In this document: positions 44,710-54,367 of the stretch, in pieces | How the letters are laid out: every line of letters starts with the position of its first letter | How positions within the stretch are numbered: position 1 is the stretch's first letter | Source of the DNA: S010-25 sp964441285 | GTDB taxonomy: Bacteria > Pseudomonadota > Gammaproteobacteria > SZUA-229 | DNA: 64,000 nucleotides | Reading direction: 5' to 3' | Assembly (NCBI GenBank): GCA_964441285.1 | Contig: CAYTUK010000001.1 | Location: forward strand, 124,001-188,000 | The notes under the pieces: model-generated | What the model was told of the DNA's origin: nothing | Seen by the model: only the letters and a program-made list of their open reading frames with translations | The model's database searches: none | Made by a program: the position numbers and the translations under genes

Positions 44710-46098
44710 TCAGATGATTCTGGAATAGGCTTGCTGGATTTCGTTGTCGTGTAAATAATGATCAAATTGCATACAGATGGAACGTGCAAGCAAGCGGCCT
44801 TTTGCCGTAATGCTCAAGTTTTCTGCGGTGAGTGTAATCAGACCATCGTTAGCCATTTCATTGAGTTTGGGTATGGCGTCGCTAAAATAAGCTGGAAATT
44901 GTATGTCCCATTTGCGCTCCAGTCTTGCTATGTCGAGAAAGTTATTACACATAAGTTGATTAATGATCTCACGGCGCAGAATATCGTCAGGTTCCAGCTC
45001 GACACCACGAAATACAGCCAGTCGGTCTGCATTTAATCGGGTTTCATATTCGTCAATGCTACGAACGTTCTGGCCGTAATTATCTCCTACATGGCTGATT
45101 GCGGTGATACCCATCGCGATAATGTCACAGTTCGCATGGGTAGAATAGCCCTGAAAATTACGATGTAAAGTGCCATTTTGTTGGGCTTTTACCAGATCGT
45201 CAGTGCCTTTGGCAAAATGATCCATGCCGATATAGAAGTAACCGGCATGCTGTAATTTATCAATGGTTAATTGCAGGATAGTCAGTTTCTGTTCGGCAGA
45301 AGGCAGTGCGGCCTGGTTTATACGCCGCTGCGGTTTAAACATCTCCGGCATGTGTGCGTAGTTGTAGACGGCAATTCGATCCGGGTTGGCGGCGATTACA
45401 GTATCCAGGGTTTTTTCAAAGCTTGTGGGTGTTTGTTCAGGCAGACCATACATTAAATCAATGTTAATGGATTCAAACTGGTTGTTTCGAGCTGACTGAA
45501 TGGATTGCATAATCTGCTCGGTGCTGTGAATACGATTGACGGCTTTTTGAACATTTTCGTCAAAATCCTGAACTCCAAAGCTGATTCGGTTAAATCCTAG
45601 CTGATGCAAATGTTTAATTCTATTTTCATCGACAGTACGCGGGTCCACTTCAATACCGAATTCACCATTATTGGTCGTGATATGAAAATTCGCATGAAGA
45701 CTCTCCATGAGCTCGGCAATTTCATCATCACTAAGAAAAGTGGGGGTGCCGCCGCCCCAGTGGATCTGTATAACCTCGCGGTCATCAACGAGCAGGCGAC
45801 CTTGCATGGCAATTTCTTTTTTTAATAACTTTATATAGGGTGCCGCTTTGGTTTTGTCTCGGGTGACGATTTTACTGCAGCCGCAGTAGTAACAGATGGT
45901 GTCACAAAAAGGAATGTGCAGGTAAAGCGATAACTTGGCAGGGATAGGATCTTCATTGCTGACATCAATCCATGTCATGTAGTCAGTGTCATCGTGCTCG
46001 TTGGTGAACTGTTTTGCCGTGGGGTATGAAGTGTAACGTGGGCCAGCATAGTCATAACGCTGGATCAGCTTTTTATTAAACAGAATTTTATCGCTCAT
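44710..46098 (-). CDS. hemN: Oxygen-independent coproporphyrinogen III oxidase
   Basis: 462 residues. The radical-SAM motif Cys65-x3-Cys69-x2-Cys72, followed by the extra Cys74 of HemN, sits behind the N-terminal trip-wire segment Tyr-Asp-x-x-x-Pro-Arg-Tyr-Thr-Ser-Tyr-Pro. The Gly-Gly-Gly-Thr-Pro SAM-binding sequence is intact. It makes protoporphyrinogen for haem when oxygen is scarce. An FNR box in class II position lies upstream (46248-46261). It converges with fnr. Confidence 0.97.
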   Translation of the reverse strand: MSDKILFNKKLIQRYDYAGPRYTSYPTAKQFTNEHDDTDYMTWIDVSNEDPIPAKLSLYLHIPFCDTICYYCGCSKIVTRDKTKAAPYIKLLKKEIAMQGRLLVDDREVIQIHWGGGTPTFLSDDEIAELMESLHANFHITTNNGEFGIEVDPRTVDENRIKHLHQLGFNRISFGVQDFDENVQKAVNRIHSTEQIMQSIQSARNNQFESINIDLMYGLPEQTPTSFEKTLDTVIAANPDRIAVYNYAHMPEMFKPQRRINQAALPSAEQKLTILQLTIDKLQHAGYFYIGMDHFAKGTDDLVKAQQNGTLHRNFQGYSTHANCDIIAMGITAISHVGDNYGQNVRSIDEYETRLNADRLAVFRGVELEPDDILRREIINQLMCNNFLDIARLERKWDIQFPAYFSDAIPKLNEMANDGLITLTAENLSITAKGRLLARSICMQFDHYLHDNEIQQAYSRII

Positions 46099-46220
46099 AC
46101 GTTTGCCTTTTGTTGGGTAACGGGTGTTTGCTTCTTTTGTTGTTGGAGATCGATCAGGTTGAAATCGAACTGCTTATCCAATAATTGACTTTGCTGCGTT
46201 AAATAATAAGAAACAGGCCA

Positions 46221-46226
46221 ATATTA
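46221..46226 (-). promoter_or_regulatory. Candidate -10 box of the hemN promoter
   Basis: TAATAT on the minus strand. It lies within a base of where the -10 hexamer should be if the FNR box at 46248-46261 is centred 41.5 bases upstream of the transcription start, the class II arrangement. Confidence 0.6.
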
Positions 46227-46247
46227 CAGTTGATTCGCCGTTTCGAC

Positions 46248-46261
46248 TTGATCTATATCAA
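46248..46261. promoter_or_regulatory. FNR box upstream of hemN
   Basis: TTGATCTATATCAA, a perfect match to TTGAT-N4-ATCAA. It lies 150 bases before the hemN start codon and 430 before ccoN, and its position relative to the TAATAT hexamer favours hemN. Confidence 0.9.
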
Positions 46262-46691
46262 GTTACTTATTTTTCAGATTTTATATTATTAGGTACAGGT
46301 GATTAGTAGGCGTGCCCTATTATTCTGTGCAGATACGGGTAGTGATAAGACCTGTTTATAAATGGTTTCGTTTTAAACCCCTTGAATGAAAGGGGTAATA
46401 GTGTATGATTTACATGTTTTTTACAGATACGCGGTGTTTTTTACAGGTGCGTGGCGAAAAACTGGGGATAAAATGTGCTGGTCTAATGGATATGCCTGTA
46501 CTCTAGTTGATTGATAGCTGTGGATTACAACACTGGCCGGTTGAAAATATTTAAGTAAAAAAATTATTTAAGTGTTTCTTGAGGTTAATTATAATAATAT
46601 AGTGACTGAATTTTGAAGAAATAATGCTAGAATTCATTAATTCAAAATATACTGATAAACTAACACAATTAGGTGATGCGGAAAATTTATT
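46262..46691. other. Long regulatory region upstream of ccoN
   Basis: No gene is visible. A perfect dyad ACCCCTT-GAATGA-AAGGGGT lies at 46377-46396, and two tandem 20-base units beginning TGTTTTTTACAG (17 of 20 bases identical) lie at 46415-46434 and 46435-46454. No second full FNR box was found near ccoN. The rest is AT-rich. Confidence 0.5.
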
Positions 46692-48134
46692 ATGACTGAT
46701 CAAACAATGATAAATAGTGATGATGTTTATAATTATCGGGTGGTTCGACAGTTTTCTATTATGACCATTGTACTGGGTATAGTTGCTATGTCAGTCGGTG
46801 TGCTCATTGCTTCACAACTGGCCTGGCCGGTGATGAATTTTAATATTCCCTGGCTGACTTTCGGGCGTTTACGGCCTTTGCATACTAATGCTGCTGTTTT
46901 TGGCTTTGGGGGTTGTGCCTTATTTGCAACGTCCTATTATGTTGTGCAACGTACCTGTCATGCCCGTTTGTTTGCGCCAGCGTTAGCAGAATTTACCTTC
47001 TGGGGCTGGATGTTGGTCATGTTGCTGGCGGTGATCACATTGCCCATGGGTTACACCACATCAAAAGAATATGCCGAGCTGGAATGGCCCATTGATATAT
47101 TAATCGCCATTGTCTGGGTCGCGTATGCAGTCGTCTTCTTTGGCACGATTGCCAAGCGGCGGGTGAAGCATATTTATGTGGCAAACTGGTTTTTTGGTGC
47201 ATTTATTATTACCGTAGCCCTGTTGCATGTGGTGAACAGCGCAGAGATTCCTGTTACTTTAACCAAATCCTATTCGGTTTATGCGGGGGTTCAGGATGCG
47301 ATGGTGGAATGGTGGTACGGGCATAATGCAGTAGGTTTTTTACTGACGGCTGGCTTTCTCGGTATTATGTATTATTTTGTTCCAAAACAGGCGGAACGTC
47401 CGGTTTATTCTTATCGGCTCTCGGTTGTGCATTTCTGGTCATTGGCATTTACCTATATCTGGGCGGGGCCACATCATCTGTTATACACGGCATTGCCCGA
47501 TTGGACGCAATCACTGGGGATGGTTTTTTCCCTGATTTTATTGGCACCTTCCTGGGGTGGCATGATCAACGGCATTATGACTCTGTCAGGTGCATGGGAG
47601 AAATTGCGGGATGACCCGATTCTTAAATTTTTGATTGTATCGATTTCTTTCTATGGTATGTCAACTTTTGAAGGGCCGATGATGGCGATTAAGACGGTGA
47701 ATGCTTTGTCGCATTATACTGACTGGACAATTGGTCACGTTCATTCTGGAACTCTGGGTTGGGTAGGGATGATTACTATTGGTTCAATGTATTACCTGAT
47801 TCCAAAACTGTTTGGCACCAAAATATATAGCAAAAAGTTAATTGAAACCCATTTCTGGGTGGCCACGGTTGGTATTGTGTTGTATATAACCTCAATGTGG
47901 ATTTCAGGTATTATGCAGGGTTTAATGTGGCGAGCAACAAATAGCGACGGTACGCTGACATACAGCTTTGTTGAAGCCGTTCAGGCAACACATCCATTTT
48001 ATGTTATCCGTCTCAGTGGCGGCATCCTGTACCTGTCGGGTATGTTCATCATGGCTTATAACATATTCAAAACTACGGTCAGAGGTAAAGCAGTCAATAA
48101 CGCGCTGATTCCAACACCTGTCATGGCGCATTAA
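46692..48134 (+). CDS. ccoN: cbb3-type cytochrome c oxidase subunit I
   Basis: 480 residues with about twelve membrane helices. Conserved histidines for the haems and CuB are visible in Arg-Pro-Leu-His-Thr-Asn-Ala, Trp-Trp-Tyr-Gly-His-Asn-Ala-Val, Gly-Pro-His-His and His-Val-His-Ser-Gly-x-Leu-Gly. This is the catalytic subunit of the high-affinity terminal oxidase used at low oxygen. First gene of the ccoNOQP run. Confidence 0.97.
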   Translation: MTDQTMINSDDVYNYRVVRQFSIMTIVLGIVAMSVGVLIASQLAWPVMNFNIPWLTFGRLRPLHTNAAVFGFGGCALFATSYYVVQRTCHARLFAPALAEFTFWGWMLVMLLAVITLPMGYTTSKEYAELEWPIDILIAIVWVAYAVVFFGTIAKRRVKHIYVANWFFGAFIITVALLHVVNSAEIPVTLTKSYSVYAGVQDAMVEWWYGHNAVGFLLTAGFLGIMYYFVPKQAERPVYSYRLSVVHFWSLAFTYIWAGPHHLLYTALPDWTQSLGMVFSLILLAPSWGGMINGIMTLSGAWEKLRDDPILKFLIVSISFYGMSTFEGPMMAIKTVNALSHYTDWTIGHVHSGTLGWVGMITIGSMYYLIPKLFGTKIYSKKLIETHFWVATVGIVLYITSMWISGIMQGLMWRATNSDGTLTYSFVEAVQATHPFYVIRLSGGILYLSGMFIMAYNIFKTTVRGKAVNNALIPTPVMAH

Positions 48135-48185
48135 ACCGTTGACTACCGTAATTTTCATAATTGAATTAAGCAGGAGATAAAATAT

Positions 48186-48800
48186 ATGTCGACACTTCAG
48201 GAGAATGTGGAAACTAAAGTTGGGTTTTTGATTACGTTTACGCTGGTTGTTGTTTTGTGGGGAGGACTGGCGCTTATTGTTCCGCTATTTTTTCAGAATT
48301 CGACAACAACCCCCGTCGAAGGTTTAAAACCCTATACCGCGTTACAGCTTGAGGGGCGCGATATTTATATTCGTGAAGGTTGTGTGGGCTGTCATTCTCA
48401 GATGATACGGCCTTTTCGTGCAGAAACTGAGCGTTATGGGCATTACTCGGTAGCGGGTGAATTTGTTTATGACCGACCCTTCTTATGGGGGTCTAAACGG
48501 ACAGGGCCTGATCTGGCACGTATCGGTGGTCGCTATTCCGATGCCTGGCATCGTATCCATCTGAATGATCCTCGCGATGTTGTGCCCGAGTCCATTATGC
48601 CTAATTTCCCCTGGTTATTGACAAATAACCTGGACGGTAGCGACATACAGGCAAAGATGCGCGCATTAAGAGAATTGGGAACACCTTACACGGATGAACA
48701 AATTAAAAATGCACCGGCTAAGCTCAAAGGCAAGAAAGAAATTGACGCTGTTATTGCCTATCTGCAGTCTTTAGGGACGCATGTGAAAACAACGCGGTAG
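48186..48800 (+). CDS. ccoO: cbb3-type cytochrome c oxidase subunit II
   Basis: 204 residues: one N-terminal membrane helix (about 12-37) and a periplasmic mono-haem cytochrome c domain with Cys66-Val-Gly-Cys69-His70 and a distal methionine in Ser-Ile-Met-Pro. It passes electrons from CcoP to CcoN. Confidence 0.97.
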   Translation: MSTLQENVETKVGFLITFTLVVVLWGGLALIVPLFFQNSTTTPVEGLKPYTALQLEGRDIYIREGCVGCHSQMIRPFRAETERYGHYSVAGEFVYDRPFLWGSKRTGPDLARIGGRYSDAWHRIHLNDPRDVVPESIMPNFPWLLTNNLDGSDIQAKMRALRELGTPYTDEQIKNAPAKLKGKKEIDAVIAYLQSLGTHVKTTR

Positions 48801-48806
48801 TTACTT

Positions 48807-49019
48807 ATGCATAATTCTATACTTATACAGTCTGTATGGACGGTTCTTGCCTTTGTTATCTTTATTGGGATTGTTATCTGGGCATGGAGTGGTCGGCGTG
48901 AAAAAGATTTCGATAAAGCCGCACGTATGGCGCTGGATGAAGATAAAAATAATAACGACGATAATAGCAATAACAAAGATAACGCAGTGGATGAACAAAG
49001 CAGTAAACACTCTTCATAG
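48807..49019 (+). CDS. ccoQ: cbb3-type oxidase small subunit CcoQ
   Basis: 70 residues: one membrane helix (about 8-28), Trp-Ser-x-Arg-Arg-Glu-Lys-x-Phe-Asp-x-Ala-Ala-Arg, and an Asp/Asn-rich tail. The motif and the place between ccoO and ccoP identify CcoQ, which stabilises the oxidase. Confidence 0.92.
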   Translation: MHNSILIQSVWTVLAFVIFIGIVIWAWSGRREKDFDKAARMALDEDKNNNDDNSNNKDNAVDEQSSKHSS

Positions 49020-49114
49020 CGTGTTGAAGGACGTTTTTCAAGTAAGTGACACATATTTAAAGTGGCACATATTTAATAAGTAATACATATTTAATTAGGG
49101 TATGAGGAATCATT

Positions 49115-50032
49115 ATGTCTGACTTTACAAGTCCATTTTGGAGTTGGTATATTATGGCGATAGCAGGTGGTGGTATCATCTGGTTGCTTTTTTTACTGCG
49201 TGGTAATTCAAAAATGACAGGTAAGGTGGGTGAGCCGACGGGTCATGTTTGGGATGAAGACCTGGAGGAGCTAAATAACCCTCTACCTCGCTGGTGGCTG
49301 GTCATGTTCTATGGGGCCATTTTTTTTGGTATTGGTTATCTTATATTGTACCCTGGTATGGGATCATACAAAGGGCTGCTGAAATGGACTGAAGTAGGCC
49401 AATACAACACCGAAATGGCTACGGCGAAAGCTAAATATGATCCCTTGTTTGACAAATTTCTTAAAGAAGACCTTGCGACACTTGCGAAGAATAAACAGGC
49501 GTTAAAAATTGGGGGACGCCTATTTGTTACCTATTGTGCAGTTTGTCATGGTTCTGATGCGCGTGGCGCGCGAGGGTTTCCTAATTTACGGGATAATGAT
49601 TGGTTGTATGGTGGTGAACCTAACACAATTCAAACCACGATTTTATATGGTCGACAAGGTACAATGCCCGCCTGGGAAGGTCCATTGGGTGGCATGAAAG
49701 GTGTCGATGCGGTGGCTAATTATGTAATGAGCCTTTCAGGGAGAAAAGTGAATAAGAAACTGGCTGCTGAGGGAAAGGTGAAATTTGATATGTTTTGTGT
49801 AGGCTGTCATGGCCGTAATGGTAAAGGCAGCTATTTAAATAATATTCCAGGTATTGGAGCGCCTAATTTGACCGATAATATCTGGTTGTTTGGTGGTTCA
49901 GCTCACACCATTGAAAGAACCATAGCAAAAGGGCGTACAGGTAAGATGCCTGCACATAAAGACTTTTTGGGTAAAGCAAAAGTGCATATTTTGGCAGCGT
50001 ATATTTATAGTTTGTCACACCAAGCGAAATAA
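49115..50032 (+). CDS. ccoP: cbb3-type cytochrome c oxidase subunit III
   Basis: 305 residues. Two membrane helices at about 10-29 and 60-80 flank Gly-His-x-Trp-Asp-Glu-Asp-Leu-x-Glu-x-Asn-Asn-Pro-Leu-Pro, a CcoP signature. Two cytochrome c domains follow with Cys141-x2-Cys144-His145 and Cys228-x2-Cys231-His232. It accepts electrons from soluble cytochrome c or the bc1 complex. Confidence 0.97.
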   Translation: MSDFTSPFWSWYIMAIAGGGIIWLLFLLRGNSKMTGKVGEPTGHVWDEDLEELNNPLPRWWLVMFYGAIFFGIGYLILYPGMGSYKGLLKWTEVGQYNTEMATAKAKYDPLFDKFLKEDLATLAKNKQALKIGGRLFVTYCAVCHGSDARGARGFPNLRDNDWLYGGEPNTIQTTILYGRQGTMPAWEGPLGGMKGVDAVANYVMSLSGRKVNKKLAAEGKVKFDMFCVGCHGRNGKGSYLNNIPGIGAPNLTDNIWLFGGSAHTIERTIAKGRTGKMPAHKDFLGKAKVHILAAYIYSLSHQAK

Positions 50033-50047
50033 GTGTATATTGAGTCC

Positions 50048-50341
50048 ATGGATGGAATACCCCCTGTACAGCGTATTATTGCGATACTCTGGCCGTCTTT
50101 TATAACGGCAGGTATTGCGACCGTGTTGTTTACGGTCGCATTTGATCCGGTCATTGTTTTCCCCGATAAGGATCTTGGGCGTATAGGTCTCTATGGTATC
50201 TGTTTCTTTCTCTTCTGGTTGTTTGGTGCGTTTACCGCTGCGGCTACATGTTATAGCCTGAAGCCCTGTAGTACGATAAATAACAGTACGATAAATAGCA
50301 GTGCGACAAATAAAGTCGGCGTTAAAAAAACGCGGGCTTGA
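50048..50341 (+). CDS. Small membrane protein between ccoP and ccoG
   Basis: 97 residues from the ATG at 50048; a GTG at 50033, directly after the ccoP stop, is an alternative start. Two membrane helices are predicted (about 10-30 and 45-70), with Pro-Val-Gln-Arg-Ile near the N-terminus and a Ser/Asn-rich tail. I do not recognise a characterised family. Its tight placement inside the oxidase operon suggests a role in cbb3 assembly or stability. Confidence 0.75.
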   Translation: MDGIPPVQRIIAILWPSFITAGIATVLFTVAFDPVIVFPDKDLGRIGLYGICFFLFWLFGAFTAAATCYSLKPCSTINNSTINSSATNKVGVKKTRA

Positions 50342-50497
50342 GGCAGCGGTTGAAAGAAATACCGGCAACGATAGCGTAGTAGATGATCGCAGCAGACAAC
50401 TTAAATTAACTAAATCTTAAAACTAAATCTATATTCTTACTGTGTGCAGTGGGTTCTATTGTACGCAACAACAACAGCATTAGGTAATATTCTGACT

Positions 50498-51901
50498 ATG
50501 AATCAAAATGATAGCGCTGCTGACGACGATGTTGAGCAGTCGCTTTATGCCAAGCGCCAGAAAATTTATCCGCGCGAGGTGCATGGCCTATTTGCTGCAC
50601 TGCGCTCATTTGGTGTATTAACTTTATTAGGTTTGTACTACATTCTGCCGTGGTTACAATTGGATCATCGGCAAGCGATACTGTTTGACTTACCTGATCG
50701 TAAATTCTATATTTTCAATATAATTTTCTGGCCACAGGATTTTTTCTATCTGGCTTTATTATTAATTATTGCTGCACTGGGTTTGTTTTTTGTTACTGCG
50801 CTTGCCGGGCGTGTCTGGTGTGGTTACAGCTGTCCACAAACGGTCTGGACCGAAGCTTTTTTATGGATTGAGCGTAAAGTTGAGGGCACGCGCCAAACAC
50901 AGATGAAGCTTGATAGGGCCGAAAATTCATTCCGCAAGTTTCGCCTTAAAGTCACGAAGCACCTTATATGGATTATATTTTCACTGTATACCGGAGTAAC
51001 CTTTGTCGGCTATTTTTCGCCTATACGTGAACTCACAGTAGAGTTTTTGACGCTGAACATAGGACCGTGGCAAGCTTTTTGGATATTTTTCTATGGTTTT
51101 GCAACCTATGGTAATGCCGGTTGGCTGAGGGAACAGGTTTGTATGTATATGTGCCCTTATGCGCGGTTTCAGAGCACGATGATGGACAGGGACACGATGA
51201 TTATTTCTTTTGATGAATCGCGCGGTCTGCCAAAAGGTTCACGCAAGAAAGGTCTGGATAAAGACACGCTGGGTTTGGGTGATTGTATCGACTGTACCAT
51301 CTGTGTGCAGGTTTGTCCGACAGGTATTGATATTCGTGATGGGTTGCAATACCAGTGTATCGGTTGTGCGGCCTGTATTGATGCCTGTGATGATGTGATG
51401 GATAAAATGGGTTATGAGCGAGGCCTGATTCGTTATACAACAGAGAACTCTCTAAATGGGAGCGTGACGCATGTTTTACGCCCACGGGTCATTATCTATG
51501 CGATTATTCTTTCTGCTATGACCTTTGGTGCCTTTTACTCCATTTTTGAGCGCAAACCGATAGCCTTGGATGTTATACGTGATCGCAACACCCTGTTTCG
51601 AGAAACCAATGCGGGTTTAATTGAAAATGTCTATATATTAAAAATAATGAACATGGACAATAAGCCACACGATTATCGATTATCGGTCGCTGGGCCGAAT
51701 AACCCTATTCTGAAAAAGGATGTTAAGGTAGTGCATGTTGCTAGCGGTAAAGTGCTGGATCTTCCTGTCCGAGTGCAGGTTGATGAGGATAATATTAAAA
51801 CCCGTAGCACGCAGATAGAATTTAAAGCCTCTGCGATAGGTGATCCAGGAAAATTAACGGTAACACAAAAAGCCCGGTTTCTCGGGCCTATTGATCAATA
51901 A
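50498..51901 (+). CDS. ccoG: cbb3 oxidase accessory protein CcoG
   Basis: 467 residues from the ATG at 50498; a GTG at 50444 would add 18 residues unlike the family. Several membrane helices in the first half include Cys-Gly-Tyr-Ser-Cys-Pro-Gln-Thr-Val-Trp. Then two [4Fe-4S] ferredoxin clusters (Cys-x2-Cys-x2-Cys-x3-Cys-Pro and Cys-x2-Cys-x2-Cys-x3-Cys) and a C-terminal Ig-like periplasmic domain. CcoG is a cupric reductase that supplies Cu(I) for oxidase assembly in Rhodobacter. Confidence 0.95.
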   Translation: MNQNDSAADDDVEQSLYAKRQKIYPREVHGLFAALRSFGVLTLLGLYYILPWLQLDHRQAILFDLPDRKFYIFNIIFWPQDFFYLALLLIIAALGLFFVTALAGRVWCGYSCPQTVWTEAFLWIERKVEGTRQTQMKLDRAENSFRKFRLKVTKHLIWIIFSLYTGVTFVGYFSPIRELTVEFLTLNIGPWQAFWIFFYGFATYGNAGWLREQVCMYMCPYARFQSTMMDRDTMIISFDESRGLPKGSRKKGLDKDTLGLGDCIDCTICVQVCPTGIDIRDGLQYQCIGCAACIDACDDVMDKMGYERGLIRYTTENSLNGSVTHVLRPRVIIYAIILSAMTFGAFYSIFERKPIALDVIRDRNTLFRETNAGLIENVYILKIMNMDNKPHDYRLSVAGPNNPILKKDVKVVHVASGKVLDLPVRVQVDEDNIKTRSTQIEFKASAIGDPGKLTVTQKARFLGPIDQ

Positions 51902-51931
51902 CGCATTTTCTGTAAAGAATAAAAAACGATT

Positions 51932-52543
51932 ATGAATAGTCTAACAATGAATCAAACTAAACCCTGGTATCGTCTTCCACTGGTGTGGATGCTGATACTT
52001 ATCCCTTTCTCCGCCGTTGTTTCGGGTGTGATTATACTGTGGTTTGCCATCGACACCAATGATGGATTGGTGGTTGATGATTATTATCAGGAGGGGTTGG
52101 CGATTAACCAGGTCATCGAAAGGGATGATGCCGCAACACGCTTGCATATCGAGGCCAAACTGGAATATAACAATGCAACCCGTGTGGTAAAGCTAACTTT
52201 TAATAAAGGCTTGCTGAAGAGTTATCCAGCGACGATACAGTTGCACATTAAACATGCGACACTGGCTAAAAAAGATCATAAGGCCGTTTTACAACGTGGT
52301 ATCAGCAGCGCAACTTCTGGAAAATACCAGGGTATATTGTCAAGGCCATTAATCAATGGTTACTGGTATTTTCAAATCAGCAACAACCGGATTCATTATA
52401 CTGAAAGCACGGGCAATAAAGCCAATAAAAGAGTGGCGGCTAAAAAGGATCATAATAACTGGCGTCTAACCAAACGCTTTAAAGTAACTCAGGCGTTTAG
52501 TTTTATGTTGAAACCGTTGCCAAAAACAGCGGCGACACCTTAA
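51932..52543 (+). CDS. ccoH: FixH/CcoH family assembly protein
   Basis: 203 residues: an N-terminal membrane helix (about 14-36) after Pro-Trp-Tyr-Arg, then Val-Val-Asp-Asp-Tyr-Tyr-x-Glu-Gly-Leu-Ala-Ile-Asn, the FixH signature, and a periplasmic beta-rich domain. FixH/CcoH stabilises assembling cbb3 oxidase. The protein is longer than many homologues because of a basic insert near residues 165-180. Last gene of the operon. Confidence 0.88.
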   Translation: MNSLTMNQTKPWYRLPLVWMLILIPFSAVVSGVIILWFAIDTNDGLVVDDYYQEGLAINQVIERDDAATRLHIEAKLEYNNATRVVKLTFNKGLLKSYPATIQLHIKHATLAKKDHKAVLQRGISSATSGKYQGILSRPLINGYWYFQISNNRIHYTESTGNKANKRVAAKKDHNNWRLTKRFKVTQAFSFMLKPLPKTAATP

Positions 52544-52668
52544 CCCGCAACCTGCGGATTATTTAATCACTCCTCGGGTTCAGCCGCTTTCCACATGTGT
52601 GTTGCCCGTGTTGCCTAATCGTTGGCGAAGTGGGTTTGTTCATTCTACACGGTGTAATAATTTGTGAC

Positions 52669-54240
52669 TTAATGGCGAAAATGGCGCATGCCGGTAAAGA
52701 CCATAGCCATACCATGTTCGTTTGCAGCGGCAATTACTTCGTTATCGCGCATTGATCCACCCGGTTGGATAACAGCAACAATACCGGCATCGTGGGCAGC
52801 ATCAATGCCGTCTCGAAACGGGAAAAAAGCATCGGATGCCATCACTGAACCGGGTACTTTAAGGTTCGCATATTCTGCTTTAATGCCAGCAATACGCGCA
52901 CTATTGATGCGACTCATTTGTCCAGCACCGATCCCAATGGTTGTGTCGTCCCGGCCATAGACAATGGCATTGGATTTAACAAATTTGGCAATTTTCCAGC
53001 TAAATAGTAGATCGTTCATCTGTTGTTGATCAGGTTGGTGTTCGGTGACAACGTTTAGTTTGTTATAAAGCAGCAGGTCAGCATCCTGTACCAGTAGACC
53101 GCCATTAACCCGCTTAAAATCAATCCGCTGATTGTCAGGCTTCCATTGGCCACATTTAAGTAATCGAATGTTTTTCTTTTCTGCAACGGTGTCTATGGCG
53201 GTTTGGCTTATTGATGGTGCGATGATCACTTCGACAAACTGGCGCTGAATAATGGCCTTTGCGGTTGCTCCGTCCAGTTCACGATTAAAGGCGATGATAC
53301 CGCCAAATGCCGATTCAGGGTCAGTGCTATACGCTGCATCATAGGCCTCCATGATTGAACCACGGACGGAAACGCCACAGGGATTAGCGTGTTTGACAAT
53401 AACACAGGCGGGCTCGTCAAACTGTTTAACGCACTCCAGTGCGGCATCTGTATCGCCAATATTATTGTAAGAAAGTGCTTTTCCCTGAATTTGTTGTGCA
53501 GTGGCGATGCAGGCTTCAGCAGGATTTTTTTCCGTGTAAAAGGCAGCATTCTGGTGCGGATTCTCACCATAACGCATTTCCTGCGTTTTATTGAATTGCA
53601 GGTTAATGGTACGCGGGAACGTATCTTTGCTGCCATCAGTATGCAGGCGGCCAAGGTAGTTGGCAATCATGCCATCGTAGGCAGCGGTGTGCTCGAAAGC
53701 TTTAACGGCAAGGTCGAAACGTGTTGCGTTGCTCACACAGCCATTATTTTTGGACAGATCATGTAGCACTTTTTTATAGTCGTCTGGATCAACGACAACA
53801 CTGACATAGGCATGATTCTTGGCACTGGCCCGTACCATCGCGGGGCCGCCAATGTCGATATTTTCAATGGCATCATCAAAACTGCAATCTTGTTTAGCAA
53901 TAGTGGCTTCGAATGGGTATAAATTAACGACCACTAAATCGATAGGTGCGATATCGTTATCTTTCATGACGGACTCATCTGTGCCTCGACGCCCCAAAAT
54001 ACCACCATGAATTTTAGGATGCAGAGTTTTGACCCGACCATCCATAATTTCCGGGAATCCGGTATGCCTGGAAACTTCAAGTACCGGAATAAAATTATCG
54101 AGTAATGTTTTTGCAGTGCCACCAGTTGAAAGTATTTCTATGCCCTGCTCATGCAGCGTTCTGGCAAATTCTATGATGCCGGTTTTGTCAGATACACTGA
54201 TGAGTGCGCGGCGTATGGGATACGATTGGGAATCTGTCAT
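52669..54240 (-). CDS. purH: Bifunctional AICAR transformylase / IMP cyclohydrolase
   Basis: 523 residues. The N-terminal MGS-like cyclohydrolase domain has Ser-Asp-Lys-Thr-Gly and Ser-Thr-Gly-Gly-Thr; the transformylase domain has Lys-His-Ala-Asn-Pro-Cys-Gly with catalytic Lys and His, and ends Gly-Met-Arg-His-Phe-Arg-His. It carries out the last two steps of IMP synthesis. It is downstream of fis on the same strand, the usual order. Confidence 0.98.
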   Translation of the reverse strand: MTDSQSYPIRRALISVSDKTGIIEFARTLHEQGIEILSTGGTAKTLLDNFIPVLEVSRHTGFPEIMDGRVKTLHPKIHGGILGRRGTDESVMKDNDIAPIDLVVVNLYPFEATIAKQDCSFDDAIENIDIGGPAMVRASAKNHAYVSVVVDPDDYKKVLHDLSKNNGCVSNATRFDLAVKAFEHTAAYDGMIANYLGRLHTDGSKDTFPRTINLQFNKTQEMRYGENPHQNAAFYTEKNPAEACIATAQQIQGKALSYNNIGDTDAALECVKQFDEPACVIVKHANPCGVSVRGSIMEAYDAAYSTDPESAFGGIIAFNRELDGATAKAIIQRQFVEVIIAPSISQTAIDTVAEKKNIRLLKCGQWKPDNQRIDFKRVNGGLLVQDADLLLYNKLNVVTEHQPDQQQMNDLLFSWKIAKFVKSNAIVYGRDDTTIGIGAGQMSRINSARIAGIKAEYANLKVPGSVMASDAFFPFRDGIDAAHDAGIVAVIQPGGSMRDNEVIAAANEHGMAMVFTGMRHFRH

Positions 54241-54367
54241 GATTTTGCCTTTGGTGTTATTGACCTAAATATCGGAAAGGCGGAAATTATAGCCGATTGT
54301 GCTGCTGAATGAAAAATGCACGCGCATCCAGGCGGATAAAATTAAGGCTGATTTAAGTGGCCGAGGC

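Noticed and set aside
52545..52557. Terminator after fixH
   Set aside because: CCGCA-ACC-TGCGG is only a 5-bp stem without a T-run; too weak to call.
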